Notes: generated by a model not told the origin, from the letters alone. A stretch of DNA of 64,000 bases from an uncultured Treponema sp. (GCA_900319625.1 ONPD01000009.1:1-64000); one strand, 5' to 3'. Positions 18,563 through 30,100 are shown, counted from the stretch's first letter. Numbers and translations: made by a program.

Positions 18563-20890
18563 TTATTCAGTAAAAGACTTAATCAGCCTTTCAACATCCT
18601 TTGGATTGTGGCCGTTATCAAGAAGCTGTTTCTTGTACCAGTCTGCTACGCCAGAGGCTGCTTTTTTGAAGCTTTCGGTGTCAATTTCTTCGTTTTCGAT
18701 TACTGAAATCACATTGTTTTCTTTCCAGTCTTTGATAAGCTCTTCGCATTCGTAGCGGTTGATAGCACGCTCGTAATCTACGGCTTTCTGGGCATTTTCA
18801 TCAACAATGCGTTTCTGCTCGTCGCTCAAAGAATTGTAAACATCGCCGTTCATACAGAAGAAGAGGCAGTCGTAGTAGGCATTCCAGAGGGAAATGTATT
18901 TCTGAACGCTCTGAACTGAAGCCGAAGCGATTGAAGGAAGAGGATTTTCCTGGCCTTCAACAGTGTTCTGCTGCAATGATGTGTAGGTTTCTGACCAGTT
19001 CATATTGGTTGCGTTTGCACCCCAGGCACGGTAAGCCTGCATAAGAAGATTACTTCCTGCAACGCGGATTTTAAGGCCGGCAAGGTCATCGACGCTCTTA
19101 ATCGGGCGGCGGGAGTTTGTAATCTGGCGGAAGCCGTTTTCTGCAATACCAAAGCAGTGGAGGTTAAGGCCTTCAAGGATTTCCTTAAGCTGAAGTCCTG
19201 CTTCACCGTCAAACTTGGCATCAGCATCCTCGTAACTGTCATAAATATATGGAAGAGAAACTACATTAAAGCGGTCGTCCAGGGCTGAATAAATCAGGTT
19301 GGAATGCATTGAAAGCTGAATTGGGTCGCCTTCGCGCAGGGCAGCAATTCCGTCCGGCTGGCTGCCGTTTGTAAGCTGGTCAGAAAATCCGTCTACAAGA
19401 ACGGTTACTTTACCGCCGGTTGATTCTTTCATCAGGGCAGCAAAATATCGGCCTGCCTTTGCCCAGGTACAGGTTTCGCCAGGTGAACAGGCAAAATGCC
19501 AGGTCATAGGCTTCCATTCAACGGTAGCGGGAGCGGCATCTTTTGATGCGTCGTAAATTTCGCTGTCGTAAAGGGCAATCTGACTGCCGTCACCTGCGAT
19601 GGAGTTTGCCTTCTGAACGGCTACACTTGCACGAGGCCAGTAGGTATAGCAAATCAGAACAAGAAGGCTTGCACCAATCATAGGAAGCACGGCTTTGGAA
19701 ATCTGATGCAGGGTAACTTTGACAGAATTCTTAATCTTAAGGCTGATTGCAACAAAAAGGTTGATTCCAACCGGCGGTGTTACCTGTCCGATTGCAAGAT
19801 TTACAGTCGCGATGATTCCGAAAACAACAGAATTAAAGCCCAGCATGCGGCAAACAGGAATCATAACAGGAATGAAGATGTACATAGCGCTGTTTGCGTC
19901 GATAAAACATCCGGCAATCAGGAAAATGATGTTGATAAGCAGAAGGAAGATGATTTTATTTGATGAAACTGCGGCAAGAAGCTCTTCAGCGGCACTTGAA
20001 ATGCCAAAAAGAGTGCAGACATAAGAGAACAAAGTTGCAGAACCAATGATAATCATAATGCTTCCTGTTGTCTTTGCAGAATCAACAAGAATACGGGCCA
20101 TATCACGGAGACTTACTTCGCGGTAGATAAACATACCCACAATCAGACCGTAAACAGCCGCAACCGCTGCCGCCTCTGTCGGAGTAAATACACCGCCGTA
20201 AATGCCGCCAAGGATGATTACAGGCATCAAAAAGGCCCAGAAGGCATCCTTAAAAGCGGCAAATCGTTCTTTTGCACTTGAACGGGCTTTAGTAGACTTG
20301 ATGTTCTTGCGGCGGACTTCAATCATAACAACGGCAATCAGGGCAAGTCCCATCAAAATGCCGGGAAGAATACCAGCCATAAAAAGCTTACCAACATCAT
20401 CACCTGTGATAGAAGCATATACAACGTAAGCAATGCTAGGCGGAATGATGATGGCAATGGAGCTTGAAGCCGCCATAAGGGCAGTTGCAAAAGGAGCCGA
20501 GAAACCAGCCTCAATCATAGCAGGAATCAGAATTGCACCAAGAGCCGCAACAGTAGCCGGGCCGGAGCCTGAAATTGCGCCAAAAAGGCAGGATACAATT
20601 ACACATACAATTGCAATGCCGCCGCGGGTGTGACCAATGCAGGCATTTACAAAGGCAATGAGGCGCTTAGAAATGCCTGCCTTAGCCATAATGTTTCCGG
20701 CAAGAACAAAGAAAGGAATTGCAAGAAGGAGAGTCTTGCTGATTCCTGAATATGTGTTTACGGCAACTACAGAAAGCTTCTGACCGGCCGCAAGAATAGC
20801 CGCAACAGAAGAAGCGCCCAGACAGATTGCAATAGGCACATCAATTAAAAGGAGGATAAAAAATACGGAAAAAAGGATTGCTGTAATCAT
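18563..20890 (-). CDS. Fused TRAP transporter: DctM permease + DctP binding protein
   Basis: 775 residues. Positions 1-420 are a complete DctM large permease with about a dozen membrane helices (FNSVVFGIIATVNLAIGQVT and VFTPTEAAAVAAVYG are family signatures). After the last helix and a linker (about 420-455) comes a full DctP solute-binding domain: GLKIRV near 603 holds the arginine that binds the substrate carboxylate, and VEGQENPL is the DctP C-terminal signature. The three parts of a TRAP system are normally separate, or fused as DctQ-DctM, so this tethered binding protein is unusual. The reading frame is continuous, with no sign of frameshift. It starts one base into the stop of dctQ. The substrate is probably an organic acid, unspecified. 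Confidence 0.88.
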   Translation of the reverse strand: MITAILFSVFFILLLIDVPIAICLGASSVAAILAAGQKLSVVAVNTYSGISKTLLLAIPFFVLAGNIMAKAGISKRLIAFVNACIGHTRGGIAIVCVIVSCLFGAISGSGPATVAALGAILIPAMIEAGFSAPFATALMAASSSIAIIIPPSIAYVVYASITGDDVGKLFMAGILPGILMGLALIAVVMIEVRRKNIKSTKARSSAKERFAAFKDAFWAFLMPVIILGGIYGGVFTPTEAAAVAAVYGLIVGMFIYREVSLRDMARILVDSAKTTGSIMIIIGSATLFSYVCTLFGISSAAEELLAAVSSNKIIFLLLINIIFLIAGCFIDANSAMYIFIPVMIPVCRMLGFNSVVFGIIATVNLAIGQVTPPVGINLFVAISLKIKNSVKVTLHQISKAVLPMIGASLLVLICYTYWPRASVAVQKANSIAGDGSQIALYDSEIYDASKDAAPATVEWKPMTWHFACSPGETCTWAKAGRYFAALMKESTGGKVTVLVDGFSDQLTNGSQPDGIAALREGDPIQLSMHSNLIYSALDDRFNVVSLPYIYDSYEDADAKFDGEAGLQLKEILEGLNLHCFGIAENGFRQITNSRRPIKSVDDLAGLKIRVAGSNLLMQAYRAWGANATNMNWSETYTSLQQNTVEGQENPLPSIASASVQSVQKYISLWNAYYDCLFFCMNGDVYNSLSDEQKRIVDENAQKAVDYERAINRYECEELIKDWKENNVISVIENEEIDTESFKKAASGVADWYKKQLLDNGHNPKDVERLIKSFTE

Positions 20891-21384
20891 TATGCCTCCT
20901 CCCCTGCTTTTGACTCTTTGATAAAGTCAGAAAGATTTTCTATAAAGTGAAGGATGAGGAAAAGTCCGCAAAGAGGGATAAAAGACCAGAAAATCCAGCG
21001 GGGAAGATGCATAACAAAAGTGTGTTCTCCCTGCTGCAGGCTTGAAGTCATGCGGATAAAGCCCTGCCAGGTAAGGACGATACAGTAAAGAATGGAAACC
21101 AGGCCCGAAGCCAGCTTCTGGATGGCCTTCTTTTTGCCGGTAAGACGGCTTGAAATCAGAGAAAGCCCAATAAGACCGTCATTTTCTCTGGCACAGAGAG
21201 CCGCACCCATGAGCGAAACAAGAACAAACAAAGCAATAACCAGTTCATCTGCAAAAGCAAGTGAATGGTTGAAAACAAATCTTCCCACAACATTTGCAAA
21301 TGTCAGGGCAAGAGTTACGGACATGGTAATAGCCAGCAGGTATTTTTCAACCCGGGCAATCCCCTCCATCAACTTTTTAAACAT
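20890..21384 (-). CDS. dctQ: TRAP transporter small permease DctQ
   Basis: 164 residues with four predicted membrane helices; the motif FVFNHSLAFADEL in helix 2 is characteristic of DctQ. It forms the Na+-coupled importer with the DctM-DctP fusion encoded immediately downstream; the stop and start overlap by one base (TAATG). AAAGGAG precedes the ATG at 21384. No two-component or other regulatory gene is adjacent. Confidence 0.87.
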   Translation of the reverse strand: MFKKLMEGIARVEKYLLAITMSVTLALTFANVVGRFVFNHSLAFADELVIALFVLVSLMGAALCARENDGLIGLSLISSRLTGKKKAIQKLASGLVSILYCIVLTWQGFIRMTSSLQQGEHTFVMHLPRWIFWSFIPLCGLFLILHFIENLSDFIKESKAGEEA

Positions 21385-21481
21385 TAATAAACTCCTTTAG
21401 TATTTTTAAAGTTAGTATAAGTTTACTGATTTTTAGGAGAATTCGCAATTGCTAAGATTTTTTTAAGAATTTTTTCAAAAC

Positions 21482-21497
21482 ATTGCCGGAATTTGAA
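21482..21497 (+). promoter_or_regulatory. Shared upstream element, rpn copy 2
   Basis: ATTGCCGGAATTTGAA, 65 nt before the chosen ATG, followed by a T run and GGCTAT. It aligns with the element at 22663 together with about 50 nt of flanking sequence. Confidence 0.5.
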
Positions 21498-21561
21498 GTT
21501 TTTTGGCTATTTTTACGGTGGAGAGTTTTTATCAATAAAATCAAGGAAAAAAGGAAAAATT

Positions 21562-22470
21562 ATGAGCACAGAAAATGTAATTACTAAAGAAATTGAAACA
21601 AAGTACAAAGACAAGCTTTTCAGAATAATTTTTGGAAAGGATGATGAAAAGAGCAAACGATGGAGACTGGAACTTTATAACGCATTGAGCGGTAAAAATC
21701 ACACAAACCCAGATGATATTGAACTTACAACAATTGAAAATGTCCTCTATATAACAATGAAAAATGATTTGTCATTTCTGGTAGATTCACAGATGAGTCT
21801 TTATGAACAGCAATCAACTTATAATCCCAACATGCCGCTTCGCGGACTCTTCTATTTTTCTCAGCTCTATCAAATTCATCTTGCAAAAATTTCGAAAGAC
21901 TTATATGGCACTACTCTGGTAAAGATTCCTGCTCCGCGTTACTTTGTTTTTTACAACGGTCCAAAGAGTCATCATAAGGAAGATGTGAGCAAACTCAGGC
22001 TTTCTGATGCGTTTGAAAACTTTGAAGAGCATGGTGACTTCGAGTGGACTGCAACTGTAATTAACATAAATGCCGACCACAATAAAACACTTCAAAAAAA
22101 CTGCAAACCGTTATATGATTATATAAGTTATGTTAACAGGATTAAACTTAATCTTGCAAAAAAGATGGAAAAGCAGGATGCAATTAATGAAGCGGTTGAC
22201 TGGGCGTGCGCTCAGAATTTGCTTGATGGCTTTTTCAGGGAGCATAAGGCTATGGTAACTGCAGTAAGTTTAACAGAATTTGATCAGGAACTTTATGATA
22301 AATGCCGCCGCGAAGAAGGTTTTATTGAAGGCAAGGAAGAAAAAGCCATTGAAGCCGTAATTGGACTGCATGAAAATAATGTTCCTGTTGATATAATCGC
22401 TAAATCATTAAAAATGACAGAAGAACAAGTACAGAAAATTATAAGTGAAAAAGCGCAGGACAAGGCCTAA
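21562..22470 (+). CDS. Rpn-family PD-(D/E)XK nuclease-like protein, paralogue 2
   Basis: 302 residues from the ATG at 21562 (AAGGA upstream); a longer reading from 21493 would run through the upstream element and is unlikely. Catalytic-site candidates are D69 in MKNDLSFL and E82-x-Q84 in LYEQQS. The middle region reads FVFYNGP and ends with EGFIEGKEEKAIEA, as in many Rpn/DUF4351-type proteins. It is clearly paralogous to the next gene along its entire length, including a nearly identical last 30 bp of DNA. Recombination or defence are the family roles; there is no direct evidence for either here. Confidence 0.8.
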   Translation: MSTENVITKEIETKYKDKLFRIIFGKDDEKSKRWRLELYNALSGKNHTNPDDIELTTIENVLYITMKNDLSFLVDSQMSLYEQQSTYNPNMPLRGLFYFSQLYQIHLAKISKDLYGTTLVKIPAPRYFVFYNGPKSHHKEDVSKLRLSDAFENFEEHGDFEWTATVININADHNKTLQKNCKPLYDYISYVNRIKLNLAKKMEKQDAINEAVDWACAQNLLDGFFREHKAMVTAVSLTEFDQELYDKCRREEGFIEGKEEKAIEAVIGLHENNVPVDIIAKSLKMTEEQVQKIISEKAQDKA

Positions 22471-22489
22471 CAAACTGCATATCAATATG

Positions 22490-22518
22490 TTACTGCATAA
22501 AAAATTTTATGCGGTAAT
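22490..22518 (+). terminator. Hairpin after rpn paralogue 2
   Basis: TTACTGCATAAAA pairs with TTTTATGCGGTAA across a tiny loop (one G-U pair), 20 nt after the stop. It lacks a strong T tract, so termination is likely but not certain. Confidence 0.5.
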
Positions 22519-22662
22519 ATAAGAAATAATATGCAGACGCATATTTATAAGCAAGCAAAATGGTATTTTTCGCTGCCTTTTTGCAAATATCCCCCTCCTC
22601 CACAATTCAATAAATATCATAATCCAAACAAAAAAACGTTTTTTGTAAAAATTTTTGAAAAC

Positions 22663-22678
22663 ATTGCCGGAATTCGCA
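22663..22678 (+). promoter_or_regulatory. Shared upstream element, rpn copy 3
   Basis: ATTGCCGGAATTCGCA, 33 nt before the ATG, followed by seven T and CCTATATTATAACGGAGG, the last part being the ribosome binding site. The same order of blocks precedes paralogue 2. Confidence 0.5.
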
Positions 22679-22710
22679 TTTTTTTGCCTATATTATAACG
22701 GAGGCATAAA

Positions 22711-23613
22711 ATGCAAGAATTTAATGATGTAACTGTTAACAGAAATTACAAGGACAGTCTGTTCAGATTTATTTTCAAAGGGAATAATGAAAGAAGCCGG
22801 CGATGGCTCTTATCACTTTATAACGCACTTAGAGGTAGTAATTACGAGGATACAAATCAACTTGAAATTACGACACTCGAAGATGTAATTTATATAAGCA
22901 TAAAAAATGACATTTCATTTTTAATTAATGATGAAATGTATCTTTTTGAACATCAAAGTACGGTGACCCCTAACATGCCTATCCGGGGATTGCTGTATTT
23001 CTCAAAGCTTTATGAAAATTTCATAACGAATAAAAAACTTAATATTTATGGTGGAAAATTAATCAAAATTCCAACTCCAAAATATATAGTCTTTTATAAT
23101 GGTCAAAATAAACTTCCAGATTTATTCCAATATCATTTATCTGATGCTTTTCTTACACCTGATGATTCAAATAATTTTCAATGGACTGCAACAGTGATAA
23201 ATATCAATAAAAACCATAGTCAGGAACTTCAAAAAACCTGCAAAGCGTTATATGATTATAGTGAGTTTATTGCAAGAATACGTCAGAATATGGAAGGTGA
23301 AAAACCTTTACCTTTCCAGAATGCAGTAAATGAAGCTATGGATTATGCTATCGAGCATAATTTTCTTGAAGGCTACTTTAAAGAAGAAAGGGCAAAAATT
23401 ATGAATAGCATTCTTACACAATTCGATAAAGAAACATATGAAAATGGAATCCGTAATGAAGGCTTTGATGAAGGTAAACAAGAAAAAGCCATTGAAGCTG
23501 CATGTAAAATGCTCGCTGACGGTATGTCCCCTGAACTTGTTGCAAAATATGTAGATTTGCCAGAAGAGAAAGTCAAAGAAATTATAAGTGAAAAAGCTCA
23601 GGGCAAGGCCTAG
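22711..23613 (+). CDS. Rpn-family PD-(D/E)XK nuclease-like protein, paralogue 3
   Basis: 300 residues, start ATG after CGGAGG. The active-site pattern is conserved as D67 (IKNDISFL) and E80-x-Q82 (LFEHQS). The C-terminal half contains IVFYNGQ, then the GFDEGKQEKAIEAA stretch and a short helical tail ending in AQGKA, almost the same as paralogue 2. The two genes lie in tandem with the same upstream element, so they are a local duplication that has diverged at many positions. Immediately downstream begins the repeat-rich stretch at 23.6-24.1 kb. Confidence 0.8.
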   Translation: MQEFNDVTVNRNYKDSLFRFIFKGNNERSRRWLLSLYNALRGSNYEDTNQLEITTLEDVIYISIKNDISFLINDEMYLFEHQSTVTPNMPIRGLLYFSKLYENFITNKKLNIYGGKLIKIPTPKYIVFYNGQNKLPDLFQYHLSDAFLTPDDSNNFQWTATVININKNHSQELQKTCKALYDYSEFIARIRQNMEGEKPLPFQNAVNEAMDYAIEHNFLEGYFKEERAKIMNSILTQFDKETYENGIRNEGFDEGKQEKAIEAACKMLADGMSPELVAKYVDLPEEKVKEIISEKAQGKA

Positions 23614-23636
23614 TAAATTACCTATCAGAAAAAAAT

Positions 23637-23672
23637 CTACTTACTTGTTGATAACTTTCAACAAGTAAGTAG
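23637..23672. repeat. Perfect 14-bp hairpin and partial copies
   Basis: CTACTTACTTGTTG pairs perfectly with CAACAAGTAAGTAG over an 8-nt loop, 23 nt after the rpn3 stop. The right arm recurs at 23703-23716, and the neighbouring words TGTCATCAAG and AAGCTTGTTG are also repeated up to about 23762. It may be part of a terminator or a recombination product. Confidence 0.75.
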
Positions 23673-23779
23673 AAAAATGTCATCAAGCTTGTTGTTTGCA
23701 ATCAACAAGTAAGTAGAAAGTTGTCATCAAGAAAGTAGAAAAATTGCTATAAGCTTGTTGTAAATCGTCAAACGGCCCG

Positions 23780-23883
23780 TTTGATATATATGTTATGGTG
23801 TTAAAGTATATACATTAACATCGTAAAGTATATACTTTAACGCGCTAAGCTATATACTTTACGAGCAAAACATATATATCAAA
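23780..23883. repeat. Nested palindromic element
   Basis: An outer inverted repeat TTTGATATATATGTT (23780-23794) and AACATATATATCAAA (23869-23883) encloses three copies of a TAAAGTATATACTTTA-like palindrome near 23812, 23824 and 23846; the middle one is a perfect 16-bp palindrome. No coding potential. The symmetry suggests protein binding or a cruciform-forming site. Confidence 0.75.
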
Positions 23884-23934
23884 AAGGCTTTTACCACGGT
23901 TTTAACCTGCCGTTGAGGGTTTACTTGTTGCTAA

Positions 23935-24066
23935 TTAAATCTTTAGTTGCTGCTAATGACTTCGTTGCTTGCTTATAATGACTTCGTTGCTTGCTTATAA
24001 TGACTTCGTTAATTGCTTCTAATAAGTTTGTTAATTGCTTCTAAAGACTTTGTTAGTTGCTGTACG
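23935..24066. repeat. 22-bp tandem repeat, six degenerate units
   Basis: Six head-to-tail 22-bp units; units 2 and 3 (23957-23978 and 23979-24000) are identical and begin TGACTTCGTTGCTTGC. Later units change to AATTGCTTCTAA and the first reads TTAAATCTTTAGTTGC. It is non-coding on both strands. There are no unique spacers, so it is not a CRISPR array. Confidence 0.85.
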
Positions 24067-24095
24067 CGAAGTCTTTAGTTGCCACTCATAAAATG

Positions 24096-24139
24096 ATTAG
24101 TTGCCGTAAAAATATTATTTTACGGCAACTAATTTTTTT
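24096..24139 (+). terminator. Strong hairpin terminator
   Basis: A perfect 16-bp stem (ATTAGTTGCCGTAAAA and its complement) with a 6-nt loop followed by seven T on the plus strand. The same stem lies 24 nt after the stop of the giant lipoprotein gene on the opposite strand, so it probably serves both directions. Confidence 0.85.
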
Positions 24140-24162
24140 GTTATAAGCAAGAGATATGCAAC

Positions 24163-27100
24163 TTAGCGCATCTGGGCGGTTTCGATGGCATCACTGCTTG
24201 AATTGACTTTTATTGCATATCCCATAACTGCATTTTTAGTACCGTTACCATATACAAAACCATAAGATGTAGAGTTATAACTGTTTGGTGTATTTACCGT
24301 ACTGTTATCTGAAGCAGCACGTTTTGTGTTTTCTGTAAAGTTAGCATCTCCACAGCTGGTAATAACACCACTATCATTCTTCCAAACCGCAATATTCATC
24401 TTATTATATTGATTACTTTGCAGCGATACAGTTTTAGCTGTAGGAATTACAGAACTTTCCCATTTTCCTGTAAAGCGATCATCTTCAGAACCATTAGCGG
24501 CATTAGCACTAGTTTCCACAAGATAAGCCATTTTTGGTCTGATACAAGAAGTTGCATAATATCCAATTCTTGGAATTGCTTTTTTATCTGTAGCATTATT
24601 CAAGGCAACGTCAATCGTTATATTTGAACCAACAACGCCGTTAGCATCAACAACACAGGTCTGAGGATCTGAAGTATATGTTGGCAAGAAGGCGTAAACC
24701 AAATCACAATTTACAGAATCATATGCTGCAATATGGATTCCACCATTTTGATCAACGGCAATCTGACAATATTCACCTGCATTTTCCATATCTCCTGTAA
24801 ATATCTGCTTTGGTGTACTCCAGCCAGAACGGTCTGTTGTTCCATTACGATCAGTAAGAGGAGTTGTATTATAACTATAACGTAAAACACGAGCCCCCTC
24901 ATCATACCACACTGCAACAACGACATCATCTGTAGAATTTGCCCCAGGAATAACACCTAATGAAACATAACTACCTGCACCATAATCAGTTCCATCTCCA
25001 GCAAGCAGGCTGACTTTTTCATTTCTGTATTTATACACCCTGCTATTTCTATCATAATCATAGAAACTATCAAACCTATAAACAGGATCTTTTTCATCTA
25101 CAAATTTATAATAGATATTATCAGTTTCACTGAGAATTTTAAATCTTTGACTATCTACAGTTTCTGGAGTTCTGTTTATAATATCTTGAGAAATACCGGC
25201 AGGAGGAATACATACATTATTTTTTCCAGAATCACTGCATGACGTAAATGCCATAAGCTGTAAATCCTCCTTTCTTCCACCCCAAACTCCTTTTATATAA
25301 TACCTTGTATTATCAGTTACATTGCCATTTTCATCACAAATTTGGAAATAATCGATATCATTAAATGGAATTTCCTTTCCATTTTTATCATTCTTTGAAA
25401 TCCATACACCAGTCCAGTCATTATACTCTTCATTTTTATCAACACGCTGAACACGACTAATATATATTAAGTCATCATCATGACCATATGTATAATTACT
25501 TGTTGAACCGGCTTTAAAACGAATTTCATCATTCATCGCATCGTAATATGCAAGATAAAGATTTGTATCTTCTCCATGAACAGAAGAAACAAGACTTGGA
25601 GATTTAATTCGCTGTTTGTCAAAATAATTTGTATTATCTGATGTATTATGTTTTGTTCCACTCATGCCGATTGATTCCAAACGTAAAGAGTGATATGACC
25701 TATAGGAACCAGTCTGCCCTGTTCCTGCCTTTCCGCCAAATTTATATGACATTAATTGAAATTTATCTGCTTCAGACGCATTAATATCGCCTCCGGCAGC
25801 AACACCATAAGAATTTCCAAGCTTATCATAAGTAAAACCTACAGATGTAAAGAAATCGTAACTACCCATCCAGTAATCATAAGAGGTTTCAACACCACCT
25901 TGTGTAGACCCTGCCATACTGAAATACAGAGGACCATTTACAAATGCAAAACCAAGAGCTCCAGTCTTAGGGTTTATAGCCATATGAGGCTGCTCAATCT
26001 TTCCACTAATAGGAATTACGGCATCGCTGTCAAATTCCCAGACATCAAAGAATACATCATCTGTCAACAAATTATTGTTGTCACCGTTTGGCTGGCGGTT
26101 GTAATAATTTTGGTAAATTGAATAATCTCCTGTAGGATTTTCCGTCAAATTAACCGTAGATGTATAAGAACCGCTCTTATCATTACCATTCTTATTATTC
26201 AAAACAGGAATTGAACCAACAACAAGATTATATTCACCTGTCGACATTTCATTTCCATGCAAAATTAATTCTTTTGCACCAGAAGTAGACAAATTAAATC
26301 CTTTAATCTTTATTGTTTCAGAACTATCATAACGAACCGGATAATGTCCCAATGCAGTTCGTGCAAATACAGAAGGATTGTTTCTCTTCAAAGATGAAAG
26401 CGAAGTTTCAACATCTGAAATATAAGGCACAACATCCATCTGATAATATGGAGTCTCTGTATCTTTTGTTGTCTGAGCGGCCCCAGTAATATCAGAAACA
26501 GAAGTATTTCCTGTAATTGTTGTACCAGAAATTATAGTTTCATTAGTTGCAGTTCCACGAGCATCAACGGCAAATACAGTTACAGCTTTATTCTTTCCAA
26601 CTCCTACATAGGCAGTATCAACTGTCAGAGTCCATTTTACACTATGACCTGAAGAATTAACTGACACGTCTTCAATTGATGCAATCCAACCTGTACCAGA
26701 TTTATTATCCCAAGTACCATTATAAGTTCCCAATAACTGGTATGTTGAAAATCCACTATGATCAGTAAATTGAGCATACAGTGATTTCAATCGGATATTG
26801 TCAAATGCAGAACCTTCAATTTTTATTTCTCCAGAAACCTTTGGATCCACTACTTCATTTGAAGCTGTTTCGCCCAATGCTGTTTTTATTTCCTGTGTAA
26901 TATCACGTTCAAGTTCAATATGACCATTAGCTTTTAAATTGCTTCCAGAACCAGTCCATGCCACAGAGTTTTTATTTTTACTCTCCCAATAGAATGGTGA
27001 AATTTTTGCCCAAGGTGGAGTCTGATCAAAGTAATCAACATTCAAAGCAATACGCATTGTTGCATATAAACTGTCACTACCAGAAACAGTACCCTCTGTA

Positions 27101-30100
27101 CTATCCCAAATCTGATATTCAAACCAGTAAGGATCACTATCTGAAGAACTATTTGTACCTAGAGCTGTCCATTCAGCGGCTGTGGCTCCGAAAACAATAT
27201 CTCCATGGCGGGTATTAGTAAGATCAACATAAGTTGTTCCAGATTTCAAATAATCACTTTCTTCAACCTGAACTTTTGTTCCTTCAATCCAATTCTCTGA
27301 TAATTCAGAAAAGTCTGTTGCAGCCAGATTTGCAGCCTTGGCAACACGACCTTTATAATTCAAAATGCCATTTCCACCAACAATTTCCGGAGAAAATGTT
27401 GTTTTATCACGGATTACCATAAGGGCTGTTCCAGTTTCTGTTTCCCCCTCAGCAGGAAGATAATCTTTTCCATTACTTGAAACAACAAAGGTTCTTGTTA
27501 CTCCTCCGGCATAATTGATGTAATTTCCATTAACATCCTTCAACTGATTACAGTATTTTGTTGTTTGCTCATCATCTTGTTCCTGATTATCACCGTTATA
27601 ATCAGTCCAGATTTTTACAGCTGCAAGACGAGGAGCATTGTTTGCAACGAATGCTGCTTTTTTGTAAAGTTCATTTGCAATAGCAGATGTAGAACTTGTA
27701 TTATAAACATTATTTGTGCCATCTACATAAAGAATATTGCTTGTGCGGTTTGTATCTGAATACAAATCTGCATATTCAGCCCTGTCTTTTGTATTTACAA
27801 GACTTGTTGAAGTTCTATAATCACTTTCTGCCTTATTACCTACAATTCCTATTGAATAGTTACCAGCGGCATCAAAAACAACATAATGGATTTCGATTGG
27901 ACCATCAGGAATATTTTTTGAAACAATTTCAGCTGACCAGGTATATGAAGTTCCATACTTTTCTACATAATCAACCATACCATCGCCATCATCACCAGTA
28001 ATTGTTGCAGGATAGCCCTGACTATTACGAGTTGTACTTCCATTTTCTGGGCTTGTATGATCTGAAATTAAAGCGATAGCAAAGTAAGCTGTAGTTTCAT
28101 TCTGAGGAGGATTTCCACTTAGAGTAATAGTTGAATCTGTTCTTTCTATAATTTTGTAGATTGAACCTCCAACTTTCACAAGTCCACCCTTACGAATGTA
28201 CATATTATTATCAGTTGAAGAAATTCCAAGCTGATTCAATGTTGAAGAACGAATAACAGTTTCCTTTTTCCAATATAAGCCGGAATCATAGACTACAGTA
28301 GTTGTAGAAGTATCTTCCGTAGAGTCCATCAATGGAGTGGAAGCATTTACAGTTACAGAATTACTGCTTGAAAGCATTGGATTATAGATTGTGTCAGTTT
28401 CTGTACCAATCGTATTTCTTCGCATAAAGTAGAAAGCAACACTATCAAGTCCACTCTGAGCATTTCCATTTACAGCATCTTCCCAAGCCTTTGATTCAAG
28501 CCGATAGAAACCATTGCTCTGTACAATATTTGGTGACAATTTATATGAAGAATCTGCTGCAGTAGCAAGAACCGGAGCCGTATTATCATACTTAATCGAC
28601 ATTTCTTTTGTCGTCTTTCCAGAATTAGGAGAAGCCTGATCTTCTACATAAATATTGAAAGCAAGAGCACCAACCCCACTTGCAGTTGAGAGTTTATACT
28701 TGAAGTAAACAGTTTTCTTATCTGTACTTGTCCAGGTTGAATATTTTTCACCGTTTTGAATTATATCTGTAGTTGCAAGAGCTGTTTTATCGCTGTAAGT
28801 AATAAGAGTATCATTGTGTATTTTAAGTGTCTTAATGCTGTCATTATCATTTACACTTCCAATAAGATACCATTGTCCGCGAACAAACATGTCTGAGCTA
28901 TATTCTTTATATGCACTTGCCTTGAAATCTGGACTTGTGGTAGAAGTTCCAAAATGAGCATCATCTGACTTGATGAGGTAAAGTGCCTGAGGACTTCCAA
29001 CAACCGGATTCTGTGCATCAAATACCATATAGAGATCTTTCTGAACACTGATTTTACCGTCTTTATCCTGAGCGTAAACACGAACAGCAACATCATTTGT
29101 TTTCACAGCGGCTTTTATTTCTTCTTCCGTTGCATTTTCAGGAGCTTCATAAGTAAAGTCTAATTCGCCATTCTCATTTATAGAATGATTCCATGATGAA
29201 CCTTCAGGTGTAATTCTAATAGCATAATCAGCGGCATTATAACCAGCTGCAATAGTTCCTGAATATTTTGTGTGACTTGTCTCTGTATGATAAGTTTTCA
29301 TATTATAGATATCATACTTATCTTTAAGGTAATCTAAGTCAGCCTTAATTATCGGGAATGTAGCAATTGATTTATCTGAATTAAGAGTAAATGTTCCTCC
29401 TGTTCCATACAGTTTCTTACCGTTGGAATCTGTACCTGTTATATGTTGTTTTGCAATAATCTGCATCCATACACTTTCAATTCCAATTTTTTCAGCAGAA
29501 CTTCCAATTTTATCATTTGCAGAGCCAGAAAGCTGGATCTGACCACCATAAGTTTTTCCATTTTCTGACGGATAACTGAACTTAATTTCAGGTCTATCAC
29601 CCTGAGGATCAAGTAAAACAAGTCTAGGAACTTCAGAAACATTACCTCGTTCATCAATTGCTTTAATCCAAATATAGAATTTTACGACAGTATTAAACTG
29701 ATTGCTGTCTGTTGCTGCAAGATTTGCGTCTGTTGTAATTCCATATTTTACAAGATATTTATTCAAAGTAAGCTGATGTTCACCAGATTCAACACTATCA
29801 CCATTTATAGTTTCATCAAAATATACAAACCAGGAAAGGGAAGCATCTTCTATTTTCTTATACTCATAATATTTGTATTCTTTTGTACCTACTGTATATT
29901 TTTCGGTGCTATCATTTAGAGAAGTAGCAAGAGTTGCCTCTCCTCCATTATTGTCATACCACTTGTTAACAGGTGTAGATGAATCAGGACTTACAGTGCC
30001 AGAAGTTGAAACGGCATAGTAAACATCAGCTTTACTGTCTACAGAACCATAAACTGTTACACTTCCGCTCAATGCACTTGTGTTTGATGGGCCAGAAAAA

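Noticed and set aside
23935..24066. Possible CRISPR array
   Set aside because: The 22-bp units run head to tail with no unique spacers, and no cas genes are in the window.
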